From Cephalothrix spiralis (Eukaryota; Nemertea; Palaeonemertea; Archinemertea; Cephalotrichidae), in the NCBI GenBank assembly GCA_032353305.1, contig JAUCNG010391146.1, positions 1 to 10,861 on the forward strand: 10,861 nt of DNA, read 5' to 3'. Under the pieces are notes generated by a model that saw only the letters and a list, made by a program, of their open reading frames with translations, had not been told where the DNA came from and ran no database searches. Below, piece after piece: positions 1 to 7,812 of this stretch. The translations under genes and the position numbers were made by a program. The stretch's first letter is position 1, and every line of letters starts with the position of its first letter.

Positions 1-42
1 CATTATGTATAATGTATATAAATGCCGCTGTTTTTAAAGTGA

Positions 43-77
43 AATAAAGTATCAGTATCAGTATCAGTATCAGTATC
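43..77 (+). repeat. Five AGTATC repeats directly after AATAAA (non-LTR retroelement-type tail)
   Basis: AATAAA at 43-48 runs into five perfect AGTATC units (48-77). A polyadenylation word followed by a short tandem tail is typical of the 3' end of LINE/SINE elements that do not use poly(A). No reverse transcriptase is visible, so this would be a truncated copy, or a simple microsatellite. Confidence 0.6.
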
Positions 78-229
78 TTAAAATTACTTGGCTTCCTGAA
101 CCCCCACCAGGGCCCCAAATAATTTTTTTGATACCAGTACTATTTGGTTCGTCTGTTCGCAGATTCGAATTTCTTGGTCAATTCAAGTCTTCAACCCCCC
201 ACACAAATTCCTTGGAATGTCCGCCACTG
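78..229 (-). mobile_element. hAT-like transposon end (fragment)
   Basis: Read on the minus strand from 229, the sequence starts CAGTGGCGGACATTCC and continues into G-rich runs (GTGTGGGGGGTTGAAG, then GGGGCCCTGGTGGGGG). CAGTGGCGGA followed by G-runs is the usual terminal look of non-autonomous hAT elements in animals. The bases outside the end, CGCGCCGT at 230-237, would be the 8-bp target duplication, but the second copy is not visible. No transposase is present. Confidence 0.45.
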
Positions 230-367
230 CGCGCCGTCTTATGTAGTCGAAGGGTAGCCTAAGTACAGACTCCTGGTACAGACCTTTATTTATTAAGGTA
301 TCTATAGCGCCGCCTACGATATATTTTGTAAACCAATCAAGTATAAAAGAAGCCATTGTTTACTTAC

Positions 368-478
368 TTCTGACAAACAATGATGCTTCAATTGAATAAG
401 CAACTCCAACAATATTTGAAGCGCTACATTTATAAAGTGCTTCATCATCCTCTACAACATCTTCGATTCTTAAAGAAC
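368..478 (-). CDS. Exon 10: C-terminal half of Ig2-B
   Basis: A 111-nt exon (37 codons, phase 1 to 1) lies between the acceptor TTTCTTTTCTTCTTTAG and the strong donor A|GTAAGT. It encodes SLRIEDVVEDDEALYKCSAS, then NIVGVAYS and a G strand ending SLFVR. The D-A-Y-C run gives the F-strand cysteine for the domain begun in exon 9. It parallels exon 5 (LQI...DEGKYEC...SIYVR). It is the last exon visible; the phase-1 donor shows the gene continues left, and a second-cassette Ig3 would be expected next. Confidence 0.8.
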
Positions 479-997
479 CTAAAGAAGAAAAGAAATAAAT
501 CATGATCACTCAAAAACAGAATTAAGCTTCAAGCTTCGACATTCTGACTTGGCATTTTTACCGCCGCGCGAGAAGGTAGACCGAAGAGAGTATGTTCTAT
601 GCGAGAAATTCTTCATTTGTGTCACAGTGCAAAGAGCTTTCCTATATCCAAAATGTTCCATCCTTCATACGATTATTCCTTGGAGTAAATGTGGCTGTGC
701 ATGGAGCCCAATGTCCGCACCACCTTATGAGGATACACCGATCTTAAGCGCTAAGCAACGCTAAAAATTTACTTTGCAAATTTTAGACCCTATGGGTCCC
801 CTTTCTTAATGGTGTTTTAATTATTCATAATTGTTCCGTATTGCAAAATAACGATTGAAAACTAAAACAAAAAAGAAGAGGATAAAACCAACCCCATCAT
901 AGATGTATGTAATTTTTTTCATAAAACTCCCTCCCCTCTGTTGCAAAATCTTTAGGCGGCAAAATTAAAATTGTATTTAGCGAAATATACAAACCAC
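479..997 (-). other. Intron 9, between the two Ig2-B exons
   Basis: This is intron sequence bounded by GTGGTT and CTTTAG. A 71-codon plus-strand frame at 549-764 has no recognised domain and I treat it as chance or a transposon scrap. No other structure was found. Confidence 0.6.
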
Positions 998-1171
998 TAG
1001 GTAACACTGACAATCTTGAATCACTCATATCCAGTGGAAAGACGTTTTTAAGCCACATAATTTTTGGAAAGGGATTTCCCGTTGAAGCACATTTGATTAT
1101 AGCCTCTTTTCCTTTTTCAATTGATGACATTTCCGGGTTCTGTATTATCATAGGATAACCCCTTAATGCAG
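998..1171 (-). CDS. Exon 9: N-terminal half of Ig2-B
   Basis: This 174-nt exon (58 codons) follows the acceptor CTTTATTTTCAG. It encodes ALRGYPMIIQNPEM, then AIIKCASTGNPFP with the B-strand cysteine, and MWLKNVFPLDMSDSRLSVLP. It is homologous to exon 4 along its length, including the split point. The donor at the homologous place is A|GTGGTT, weak at positions +4 and +5. I still choose it because it is in phase and joins exon 10 in frame as serine (A+GT), exactly as the paralogous pair does. The frame stays open another 30 codons beyond the donor, so intron retention here would not stop immediately. Confidence 0.78.
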
Positions 1172-1903
1172 CTGAAAATAAAGTGAACATTTTGTGGTCA
1201 AGAATTTGGTGTTATGATGCAGCTGTATCGAAAGGTTGAAACAATATTGTTTAAAAGATAGTTAGATCATTAATTTTGAATGCTATTTTTTCTTACCAAG
1301 ACAATTCAAAAAGGTGTGGCGCGAAAGTATGTCCTTTAGGCCTTTTTATTATTGATGGTTTATGGCCGGGCCAACTTTTTAGAATATCCTGTCGGTGGCG
1401 GAGGGAAAACACTAGATTTCCGACTTTTCAAAAAAAATAGGACCAACTTTTTCGTCGGCTTCTGACATACATATTTAATTCTGAAGTATAATTTGACCTA
1501 GTATGCCCCTACATGTAATTTTTATGATGGAATGTTGAATTGAACTATTTTATATACTTGAGCCCTCGCTCTGCGCCGCGGGGCAATGTGCCCCGGGCAG
1601 ATTGTCTACAGAATTATTAAAATAATTTCCCCGACTTTTCATGACCATTTAATTTATCATTTATAAGCTATACGTCAGCTGTAAAATAGTAAATATATAA
1701 AAAAATTGGTTGCTGCGACAAGTACAGCTGAGAAAATATAGTTTACGCGCTATATGTTGTAGGAAGCGTCAATATTTTTGTATTTCAGAGAATTTTCCCC
1801 GACCATAAAGTGAAATACATTGACTTTTCCTGACCAACTTTCCTGTGCAGGTTGTAAACACCCGACCGTCCTTCCTTCCGTTTCTGTTTGTAATTATACT
1901 TAC
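1172..1903 (-). other. Intron 8, between Ig1-B and Ig2-B, with decayed repeat words
   Basis: Plus-strand words such as CCGACTTTTC (1420, 1631) and TTGACTTTTCCTGACCAACT (1819-1838) recur, along with CCAACTTTTT (1372 and 1443). They resemble the CCCTGACTTTTCCCTGACC-type repeats common in invertebrate transposons. A GC-rich patch at 1571-1600 holds a 7-bp perfect hairpin (CGGGGCA-ATG-TGCCCCG, 1579-1595). No coding evidence. Confidence 0.5.
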
Positions 1904-2209
1904 GATGACCATGAGGGTAAATTATCAACTCCGCCGGTGCATAAATGGTGTCGCCTATCCCATTATTTGCAGAACATGTTATCGTCGACTTTAGGTCGTC
2001 TCGTCGTGTTTTCACTGGGTCGATAGTCAGCACTGATTCGAATTTCTTAGAAACGATGACGTAACGAATTCGATTTTGGCCGATGCGTTTGTTGTTACGA
2101 AGCCATTTTATTTCCGGTACGGGGTCACCGACAACTCTGCAGAAAAAAGATACAGCACTGCCCTCTTTTACGTAATGGCTTTTTGGCTCACGCAGCATGC
2201 GTGGTGCCC
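1904..2209 (-). CDS. Exon 8: Ig1-B, second-cassette first I-set domain
   Basis: This 306-nt exon (102 codons, phase 1 to 1) follows the acceptor CTCATTTCAG and ends at a near-perfect donor, C|GTAAGT. It begins APRMLREPKSHYVKEGSAVS and carries FFCRVVGDPVPEIKW, then a G strand AELIIYP. It resembles exon 3 in length, the shared SFFC, and the shared TITC replacing the usual Y-C on the F strand. The loop after the tryptophan (LRNNKRIGQNRIR) holds five basic residues, where vertebrate LAR-family Ig1 has its lysine-rich heparan-sulfate site, so glycan binding is plausible for this copy. That function is inference. Confidence 0.83.
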
Positions 2210-2255
2210 CTGAAATGAGAAAGATTATAATTCATTTTAGATTTATTAGTTCACA

Positions 2256-2302
2256 AGACAAAAATACGAACGCATTCGGCGGGTTTTCGGCAATTTCCGT
2301 AA
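2256..2302 (+). repeat. Dispersed repeat copy 1 (ACGAACGCATTCGGCGG core)
   Basis: It aligns without gaps to 5408-5454, with about 70 percent identity by eye. Most differences are C/T or G/A changes, as expected from decay of CpG-rich transposon sequence. The family is not recognised. Confidence 0.5.
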
Positions 2303-3142
2303 AATGGAATCCGGCGGTATTCGAAGTTGATTAAGTTATCAAAACAAGAAGTGGTTCCAAAAATATTAAAATTGGTTCACATTGTGACATAACTTTTATA
2401 TTTCTAAGTTTTCTGACCTGTGACGCGCGCCGAAAGTGTTCAGGTTTTTTTCCCATGCATGCTTTGAAACGATGAACTGGGGAAAAAAGGGTTTAGAAAA
2501 TCTACGATTTGGATGAAAATTAAGTGTCAGATCGGAATGTCGTTTTTTGGCATTTGAGAGAGTAAGAGTAAGTCAAGACACGATACCCTCGGACACATAT
2601 CTTATGTTAACAGATTGCCTATTCTAAAAAAAATCTCTAGACCAACGAAATCACTGTCCAAGTGCTCTACTTACAAATATATATAAGACAAAGTGTTGCA
2701 TAAAATCGCCTCATAAACACAATTATGATATGCAAGACTTGATCAAGTATTGACACGGCAAACAACTTCCATGATTTTTCCAAGACAGCCATGAAGCACT
2801 GTCGTCAAAGTTGTGAGTTTTAGAATTTTTAGACGACACCTATTACAAAATGTGCAAAGAGGGTAAAACTCTCCTATACTACATTGTATAATATATATTA
2901 AGAAAGGGAAGGTTTATGACTTTGTGCACCTCTTGGTAGATTATACTAAAAAGACATGGTTTATAAGGTCGACAGACAGAGGTTAATATTAACTGTGTCT
3001 TCGCATGTACATTGGTTATTGAGGTTGGCCCCTTTGATAGCTTATGTGCAGTTAGGAACAGCCACCGGTTCTAATGTCATGTTGGGGGCCACCTACCTGG
3101 GGTAGTGACTGATATGGGATTAAAACCGGGTGTGGACAAGAG

Positions 3143-3200
3143 CTGCGCCTATCTTCTTTGGCGGGGGTCGAGAGTCCCCCGCCAAAGGGGATAGGCGCAG
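3143..3200. repeat. GC-rich 25-bp hairpin with 8-nt loop
   Basis: CTGCGCCTATC (3143-3153) pairs perfectly with GATAGGCGCAG (3190-3200). CTTTGGCGGGGG (3156-3167) pairs with CCCCCGCCAAAG (3176-3187). The two intervening positions are T-G oppositions (3154-3155 against 3188-3189), which would be U-G wobbles in a plus-strand RNA. The loop is TCGAGAGT. It could be a foldback transposon remnant, a cruciform-forming site or a structured RNA; no family is recognised. Confidence 0.7.
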
Positions 3201-3460
3201 GCCTTGCTGCACGAAAAAACTTTCAATTTTCTGATAAAGTTAAATCCCCTAATTAAAATTCCAAAGACTGATTTTGGGTTGAATTGAAATTGCTATTTAA
3301 AAAAATCTGTGATTGAGGAAGATCTACATGTAGGAACATCTAGATGGTGTTTTGCGACAATTCTTCGAAGAGAGCATCTTAGAGATATTCGCAGAATTTT
3401 GCTAAGGATTTTTTAACAGGGGGTAAAGGGTTAAAAACGTGAACGCGTGAAAAAAACCTT

Positions 3461-3580
3461 ACGTGATCCGTGAAACTTTAGGGTAACGTGATCCGTGAAA
3501 TTCAAATATCAGCTACGTGAAACTCGTATTTAGGGTAACGTCATCCGTGAAATTCAAATATCGGCTAACGTGAAACGTGA
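3461..3580 (+). repeat. Tandem repeat built on ACGTGATCCGTGAAA
   Basis: Two units of about 52 bp begin GGGTAACGTGATCCGTGAAA (3481) and GGGTAACGTCATCCGTGAAA (3533), and both run on through TTCAAATATC. A shorter related copy starts at 3461, offset by 25 bp. Further ACGTGAA words flank the array (3437, 3568). It looks like a short minisatellite or a transposon subterminal repeat array. No function is visible. Confidence 0.75.
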
Positions 3581-3878
3581 CCGGACCCCACCCCTCTCTT
3601 TTAAGGAGGTTGGTTTTTCGGAAATGAAAAAAATATCGTTAATTAAGACGTCCCTTACTGCAATGCAACCCATTAATGACGATGGTTCCCTGGACTTGTT
3701 TGAAATAATTCTTATATATATTTTGGGTAGGAGTTACTGTGCTAAGTTTTTTCTGGATATTTAATCCATGTCAAAACAGAATACGGATACTATCTCTCGT
3801 TTACTAGAGTACAAATTCATAATCTCTTATAATCTTTCCAGTACGCATTCTGCCACAAAGGGCCACGTTCTTGTTTAC

Positions 3879-4160
3879 CTTTTATAAATACATGAACTGT
3901 CTTCGAAATATTTCCAAAAGCTGACGATGAAATGCAAGTATAGCTGGCTTCTTCCCAAATATTTCTCAGCAAAAGAACATTTTTACCAATTGGTAAATTT
4001 GTAGTTGGTCCAAGGGGCAGAGATCGACCTGGTAATTGGCGTACCCAGCGAACACTTGGCATAGGGGATCCTTCGGCTTCGCATATTATTTGCGGCGACC
4101 CTCCCGGGTAGATACGCTGGTCTTGAGGTGGGTTGACAAAGTAAGGAGGGACCCCGGAAT
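3879..4160 (-). CDS. Exon 7: Ig3-A, third I-set domain (LAR Ig3-like)
   Basis: A 282-nt exon (94 codons, phase 1 to 1) lies between the acceptor TTTCCTGTTTTCAG and the donor G|GTAAAC. It begins DSGVPPYFVNPPQDQ and carries the B-strand cysteine in PQIICEAEGSPMP, the tryptophan in SVRW, and LPIGKNVLLLRN followed by ASYTC for the F strand. GSPMP-V-W and the PIG-NVL-L-N...YTC run are specific matches to Ig3 of LAR-type phosphatases. One sequon (NIS) is present. It has an insert (QLPGRSLPLGP) relative to typical Ig3. Joined directly to exon 5 it gives a normal Ig1-Ig2-Ig3 order, which makes exon 6 optional. Confidence 0.85.
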
Positions 4161-4698
4161 CTGAAAACAGGAAATATCTTTGTTGGTTATACGTGATTAG
4201 GTTAAACAACGATGATAAGAGGCTAAGAGCCCAAGGGGTTCCCGCGAGAGCAAATAATTTATTAAGTACGAACATGTACTCTTTACACCGAGTGTCAATT
4301 TAGTAAGTACTCTTTACTCTGAACGTCATTTGTTTTGTGTCATCTGGGACTAAGGAATTGTACATGGAATTTTTTCTCTCTCAATATGTGACCGCCGGTG
4401 CTTTGACCAAATTTTCAAAATCCACTTTTCATAAAAGTTAAATTCATACTTTTCGAGACATCTCTATCGAAAGGCGATGGCCGCAATACAAATAGATGAA
4501 GATCTGATGAAAATTGAGTCACAAAAACACAGATAATTCACTAATTCCTCATTGTAAATAAGTTTTCTCTGGAAACATAATCGTTAGGCATATCAAAATG
4601 ACTAAAAACACCATGCAATACAAGGGATAGATTTTTTCAAAATTACATAATGTCATATTTGAAAGCTTTTTGGATTTTTAAAAATTTAAACATGAAAA
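4161..4698 (-). other. Interval between the extra Ig3 exon and Ig3-A
   Basis: This is intron if exon 6 is spliced or skipped, and would include 3' flank if exon 6 is terminal. The direct repeat GTACTCTTTAC occurs at about 4275 and 4307. No coding signal was found. U-rich sequence follows the exon 6 stop in the sense direction. Confidence 0.45.
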
Positions 4699-4701
4699 TC
4701 A
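4699..4701 (-). other. In-frame stop codon (TGA) for read-through of exon 6
   Basis: Continuing past the lost donor of exon 6 adds only GRVYF before this TGA. A transcript ending here would encode signal peptide, linker, Ig1-A, Ig2-A and the extra Ig3, with no membrane anchor. An AATAAA word on the same strand lies at 4723-4718, within coding sequence and close enough to direct cleavage near the stop, but I cannot show that it is used. Confidence 0.4.
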
Positions 4702-4715
4702 AAAATATACTCTCC

Positions 4716-4997
4716 CCTTTATTATTACTTGAATCTTCGTTTCGATGGTTCCAAGGAGTGACGTTGCAACACATGTATAGTTTTCTGATCTCGAAATATT
4801 TGTCAGCCTTAGGACACTTCTTCCTTTCAAAATCATCCCAGCGGGCGTAAGATCCAGGAACCCACGCCGCCATTTTATCAAAGGCAGAGGCACACCAGTG
4901 GCGGAGCAAGTAATGTTGACGGAACCATGTGGTATCACTTCATATTTACGCTTTTCAATTGCGAATCCCGGAGGCTCCCTGTACCTGGTCACCGAAG
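4716..4997 (-). CDS. Exon 6: extra Ig3-like domain with a non-canonical donor (alternative terminal exon or decaying duplicate)
   Basis: After the acceptor TTTTTATTGTAG an open frame encodes a complete I-set domain close to LAR Ig3: GSVNITCSATGVPLP, KWRRG, DLTP, GRSVLRLTNISRSENYTC and a G strand ending IQVIIKG. It carries three N-glycosylation sequons. Up to the position homologous to exon 7's donor it is exactly 282 nt, the same as exon 7, but the sequence there is G|GGAGAG, not GT. The nearest GT, six bases into this sequence (AGA|GTATAT), would shift the frame of exon 7 and hit a stop after 24 codons. Read-through instead ends RVYF-TGA at 4701-4699. The exon could be skipped, be the last exon of a secreted three-Ig form of about 336 residues, use a rare donor, or be losing function. 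Coding identity is clear; its use in transcripts is not. Confidence 0.7.
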
Positions 4998-5989
4998 CTA
5001 CAATAAAAACATCAGTAGGCCTAGCTAGTATCAAGAATTATAAAAAGGGATATGAATTTACACTATTTGTCTCCAAAATGCAAACAAAACGCATCCCGAC
5101 CGGGGGTGGGGTGGTTATGCTGTATGAATGCTAGCACAATTTGCAAATGGGATTCGGTACCCACCAACCTCCTTAATTTAGACTAATGCTATTTTTGAAC
5201 CCTTTTTGCAGTTTTTTAAATTTAAAATGGTCCAGTATGTTGATTTTAGTGTTAATTTAATCAATATTCATGCTTTAATATCATGATTTATTGTTCAAAA
5301 AAATCTCGAAGAAAAAATTTTCAAAGGTTGGAAAAAGTTTCATTTATGTAATATACCGCCCACTATTTTAAACCCCCGGCCTTCATAATTTGCTCTAAAG
5401 ACTTCCGAGACCAAAACACGAATGCGTTCGGCGGCTCTTCGGATAACTTCGGAATACAAAATGCCTTTACCGGGAAAATCCCAAGAAAAAATATGCATAA
5501 ACATCAGGCCTACTTTGCAAATTTTATGGCATTTTGATTATGATGTGCCAATGTTTAACTATATTGCAGGACATCTTTGGGATACCCTTAGGCCTGTGTG
5601 AAAGTACGAGACTCCGTAATTTTTGATCTGATCAGGCTTCCTGTTGATTGTCTCTGCTAGGACCAAGTCCTGTTACGCAAGGTGTAGTTTTTACGCCGTT
5701 GACAATGTGCCTTTGATTTGAAGTCACTGTTTAAGTTCAAGCGATTATAATACCAGTGAAAAGTTATCACTACATGTAGCGCTCAGCTGTTGAAGCGAGA
5801 ATTTTACGTTCCTTCCATCAGTAAATTGTGTGGGAATTTAATCAATTGGACTCTCTAATAATGATCTCTTTATATTTATAGCCAAAATAAACTGAGAATG
5901 AAAAAAAGGAGCACCGAGGGAATCGGATATCAATGAAGACGTCCCCTTACAGAATTTCTCAATTATTTTAAAGATTTAATAATAAGTAC
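4998..5989 (-). other. Intron 5, between Ig2-A and the extra Ig3 exon
   Basis: The intron has borders G|GTACTT and TTGTAG. It contains dispersed repeat copy 2 (5408-5454). I see nothing else. Confidence 0.55.
5408..5454 (+). repeat. Dispersed repeat copy 2 (ACGAATGCGTTCGGCGG core)
   Basis: This is the second copy of the repeat at 2256-2302, in the same orientation, in the intron before the extra Ig3 exon. It keeps the CpG-rich GCGTTCGGCGG core. Confidence 0.5.
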
Positions 5990-6109
5990 CTGTTGTTCGA
6001 ACATAAATTGAAGCAGGAAACGAGTACACTGTACCATACACATTCTTAACGTAGCATTCGTACTTTCCTTCATCAGTTTCTTGAATTCTCGCGATTTGTA
6101 AAGAATTAT
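5990..6109 (-). CDS. Exon 5: C-terminal half of Ig2-A
   Basis: A 120-nt exon (40 codons, phase 1 to 1) sits between the acceptor CTCTACTTCAG and the donor G|GTACTT. It encodes DNSLQIARIQETDEGKYECY followed by VKNVYGTVYS and a G strand ending SIYVRTT. The DEGKYEC motif is the canonical D-G-Y-C signature of an Ig F strand and supplies the cysteine that pairs with the one in exon 4. LAR Ig2 has the same layout (L-I, then DQGKYEC, then NLYVR). The exon starts in phase 1, matching exon 4. Confidence 0.85.
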
Positions 6110-7641
6110 CTGAAGTAGAGAAAAATGCAGTCGTACAAACAAATCTAAGTTCCAGACGTCCAAATCCTTGTCCGAATCTACCTGAAGTTAAGTGATTTTT
6201 GGTCTAAATATTCATGCATATTCCCTGATTTTTCCAGGTTTTGTATATATATGTAACTCATTCCCTGATTTTCCCTGATCCTTTTACCTTATACTTTGTG
6301 GTTCCTGACCTTTCCAAGGTGATAAATTTGCTTTACTTTCAAAAACAAATGCCATCGTTTGGTCTTTTAGATCTTTTGGGATAAGGTATTTCGGTCCGTT
6401 TTTTGTCAGATTGTCTCTTATAAGTAGATCCTAAAAGAACATCGAGCGAGCTCAAAATGAGCCAGATAAGTATGCAGTTTCTATGTTCATTGAGCATCGG
6501 TCGATGTTCTATTAGTAGCTACTGTTATGTGGATCCCATTTCTCTCGTTAGGAGGTGAAATTAGACGGGGTTCGAAACGATTTTACCGATATTTTTCTTA
6601 ATTTTAAAACGAAATCCTTCAGTACATTGTACTTACTCCTAGAATCATAAAACCTCTTTTCAACCAGCCTCGGAGCCAATTTTAAGGAGACTGTGGTTCC
6701 ACTAGTGCGCAACGAATTAACGCAATATAGAGGCTGCGTTAAGTTGGAATTTGAGGTAGAAATATTTGTCGGATTTGTATCGGGTTTTTTCCCCTCGAAA
6801 GATAAAAAGGACTGGCGTTATACGGTGTTACAATATTTGCATTAAAGATAAGAACCCGTTTTATTTTGTCGAAAACCTTAGAAAATCGACTCAAGAGATT
6901 TTTTCTTCTTCTTCAACATTTCCTCAAAACAGGGAGGAAAAACGATCAAATCAATTTACTACCACTGTCCTACGTCTTTGGTTTTCTAAACCTTTAAGAG
7001 ATGCTTAAAACCTCTAACACGCCTGCGTGTACTGGAAATTTAATCTATTCATATGCCATTCGTAATGACACAGTTGCAAAAGGCAGTCGCGATAGTTTCA
7101 GGAATTCAAAGACAGCTAGCAGTTTCAGTTGACTAGTATGTAGTTTTAAGCAGTTTTAGAGGTCAGAAAATTAAAGATTTGTCAATCCACGCATGCTAAT
7201 ACTAGGCACCAGACTACAGTTAGGTCCTACTTTCGGGACCACAAAAACTAAAATTCTTACGTTTTGGGTGATTAAACATGGAAAAAAGTGGATGAGCTAG
7301 TCAGAACTGGCTATAAACTAAGCTGTGGTAGCCTTAAAAATGAAAAGCGACTCAACTCGAAATTCGGGTAAGGGTTTCTGGTTTTTTCGAAGAGAGTGAT
7401 TAGGTCAATATTGACATGAATTTTTTAACTAATAAATAGTGTTTTTTTCGAAGGCTGATTTCTCGAAAAAATTGTGCTAAACCTATCTTTAATTTTTTGT
7501 GGAAAAGATTATAAGCCTAGAATTGAAGTTAAAAGGATTTTGGTTTTACAATTTTTTGTGGGAGTTACGGGGCCTCGATCATCGGGAGTTTTTGTAAGGT
7601 TTAGATAGGACATACAAAACTTTGGCCTTGTGCCTACTCAC
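6110..7641 (-). other. Intron 4, between the two Ig2-A exons
   Basis: This 1.53-kb intron contains repeated CCCTGATTTT words (6212-6281) similar to the decayed repeats of intron 8, and an inverted repeat at 6436-6510. The plus-strand frame at 6766-7008 has no recognised domain. No exon evidence. Confidence 0.55.
6436..6510. repeat. Inverted repeat, 14-bp arms with one mismatch
   Basis: AGAACATCGAGCGA (6436-6449) is the reverse complement of TCGGTCGATGTTCT (6497-6510) except for one position. The 47-nt interior starts with a small hairpin (GCTCA-AAA-TGAGC). It is possibly a foldback remnant; its function is unknown. Confidence 0.45.
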
Positions 7642-7812
7642 CTTCTAAAACGGTGAGTCTATCGTCCAAAACAACTGGAATAAGATCTTTCAGCCACTTG
7701 ACAATTGGGAAAGGGTTTCCATCGACGCCGCATCGTAAAATTATAGTCGATTTTTTTCGAACAGCTTGCAGCGCGGGATTTACTGTTATTCTTGGGAAAC
7801 CATCAGGAATGG
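7642..7812 (-). CDS. Exon 4: N-terminal half of Ig2-A
   Basis: This 171-nt exon (57 codons, phase 1 to 1) follows the acceptor TTCCCTTTTAG and ends at the strong donor G|GTGAGT. It begins T-IPDGFPRITVNP, like the IP-GFP entry to Ig2 in LAR-type proteins. It carries the B-strand cysteine (ILRCGVDGNPFP) and the C-strand tryptophan (IVKWLKDLIPV), and stops after DDRLTVLE. It has no second cysteine, so it is half a domain; exon 5 supplies the remainder. GNPFP, WLK and the spacing to the split are shared with exon 9, its tandem paralogue. Confidence 0.85.

Larger units (their letters stand above)
1..367 (-). other. Start of intron 10 (continues off the left edge)
   Basis: No coding exon is recognisable. 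The stretch contains a microsatellite-tailed retroelement-like end (43-77) and a hAT-like end (to 229), described separately. The expected Ig3-B exon is not in this stretch. Confidence 0.55.
2210..3878 (-). other. Intron 7, between Ig3-A and Ig1-B
   Basis: This 1.67-kb intron has canonical borders. It holds one copy of a dispersed repeat (2256-2302), a strong hairpin (3143-3200) and a tandem repeat (3461-3580), listed separately. I looked for further Ig exons by searching for Y-x-C strand motifs with flanking splice sites and found none convincing. Confidence 0.55.

Noticed and set aside
549-764. Plus-strand 71-codon frame in intron 9, with an FICVTVQRAF stretch vaguely like transposon helix-turn-helix domains
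   Set aside because: Similarity is a few residues only, there are no neighbouring transposase motifs, and it lies inside a well-supported intron.
2650-2700. Possible further Ig exon end (Y-I-C followed by GTAAGTAG, minus strand) in intron 7
   Set aside because: No cysteine/tryptophan pair, open frame or acceptor lies upstream; the donor-like word is chance.
4872-4900. CAGTGGCGGAGCAAG on the plus strand, resembling a hAT terminus
   Set aside because: It lies within the conserved cysteine region (NITCSATGVP) of exon 6, so it is coding sequence and the match is coincidental.
4643-4909. Overlapping open frames on both strands over the extra Ig3 exon (also 4650-4850 and 4898-5134)
   Set aside because: They are other-frame shadows of exon 6; only the frame with Ig hallmarks and a splice acceptor is supported.
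5963-6163. Minus-strand 66-codon frame over exon 5
   Set aside because: It is out of frame with the DEGKYEC Ig strand and ignores the splice sites that give a phase-1 exon.
6766-7008. Plus-strand 80-codon frame in intron 4
   Set aside because: It has low-complexity serine/lysine composition, no recognisable domain and no splice or start context.
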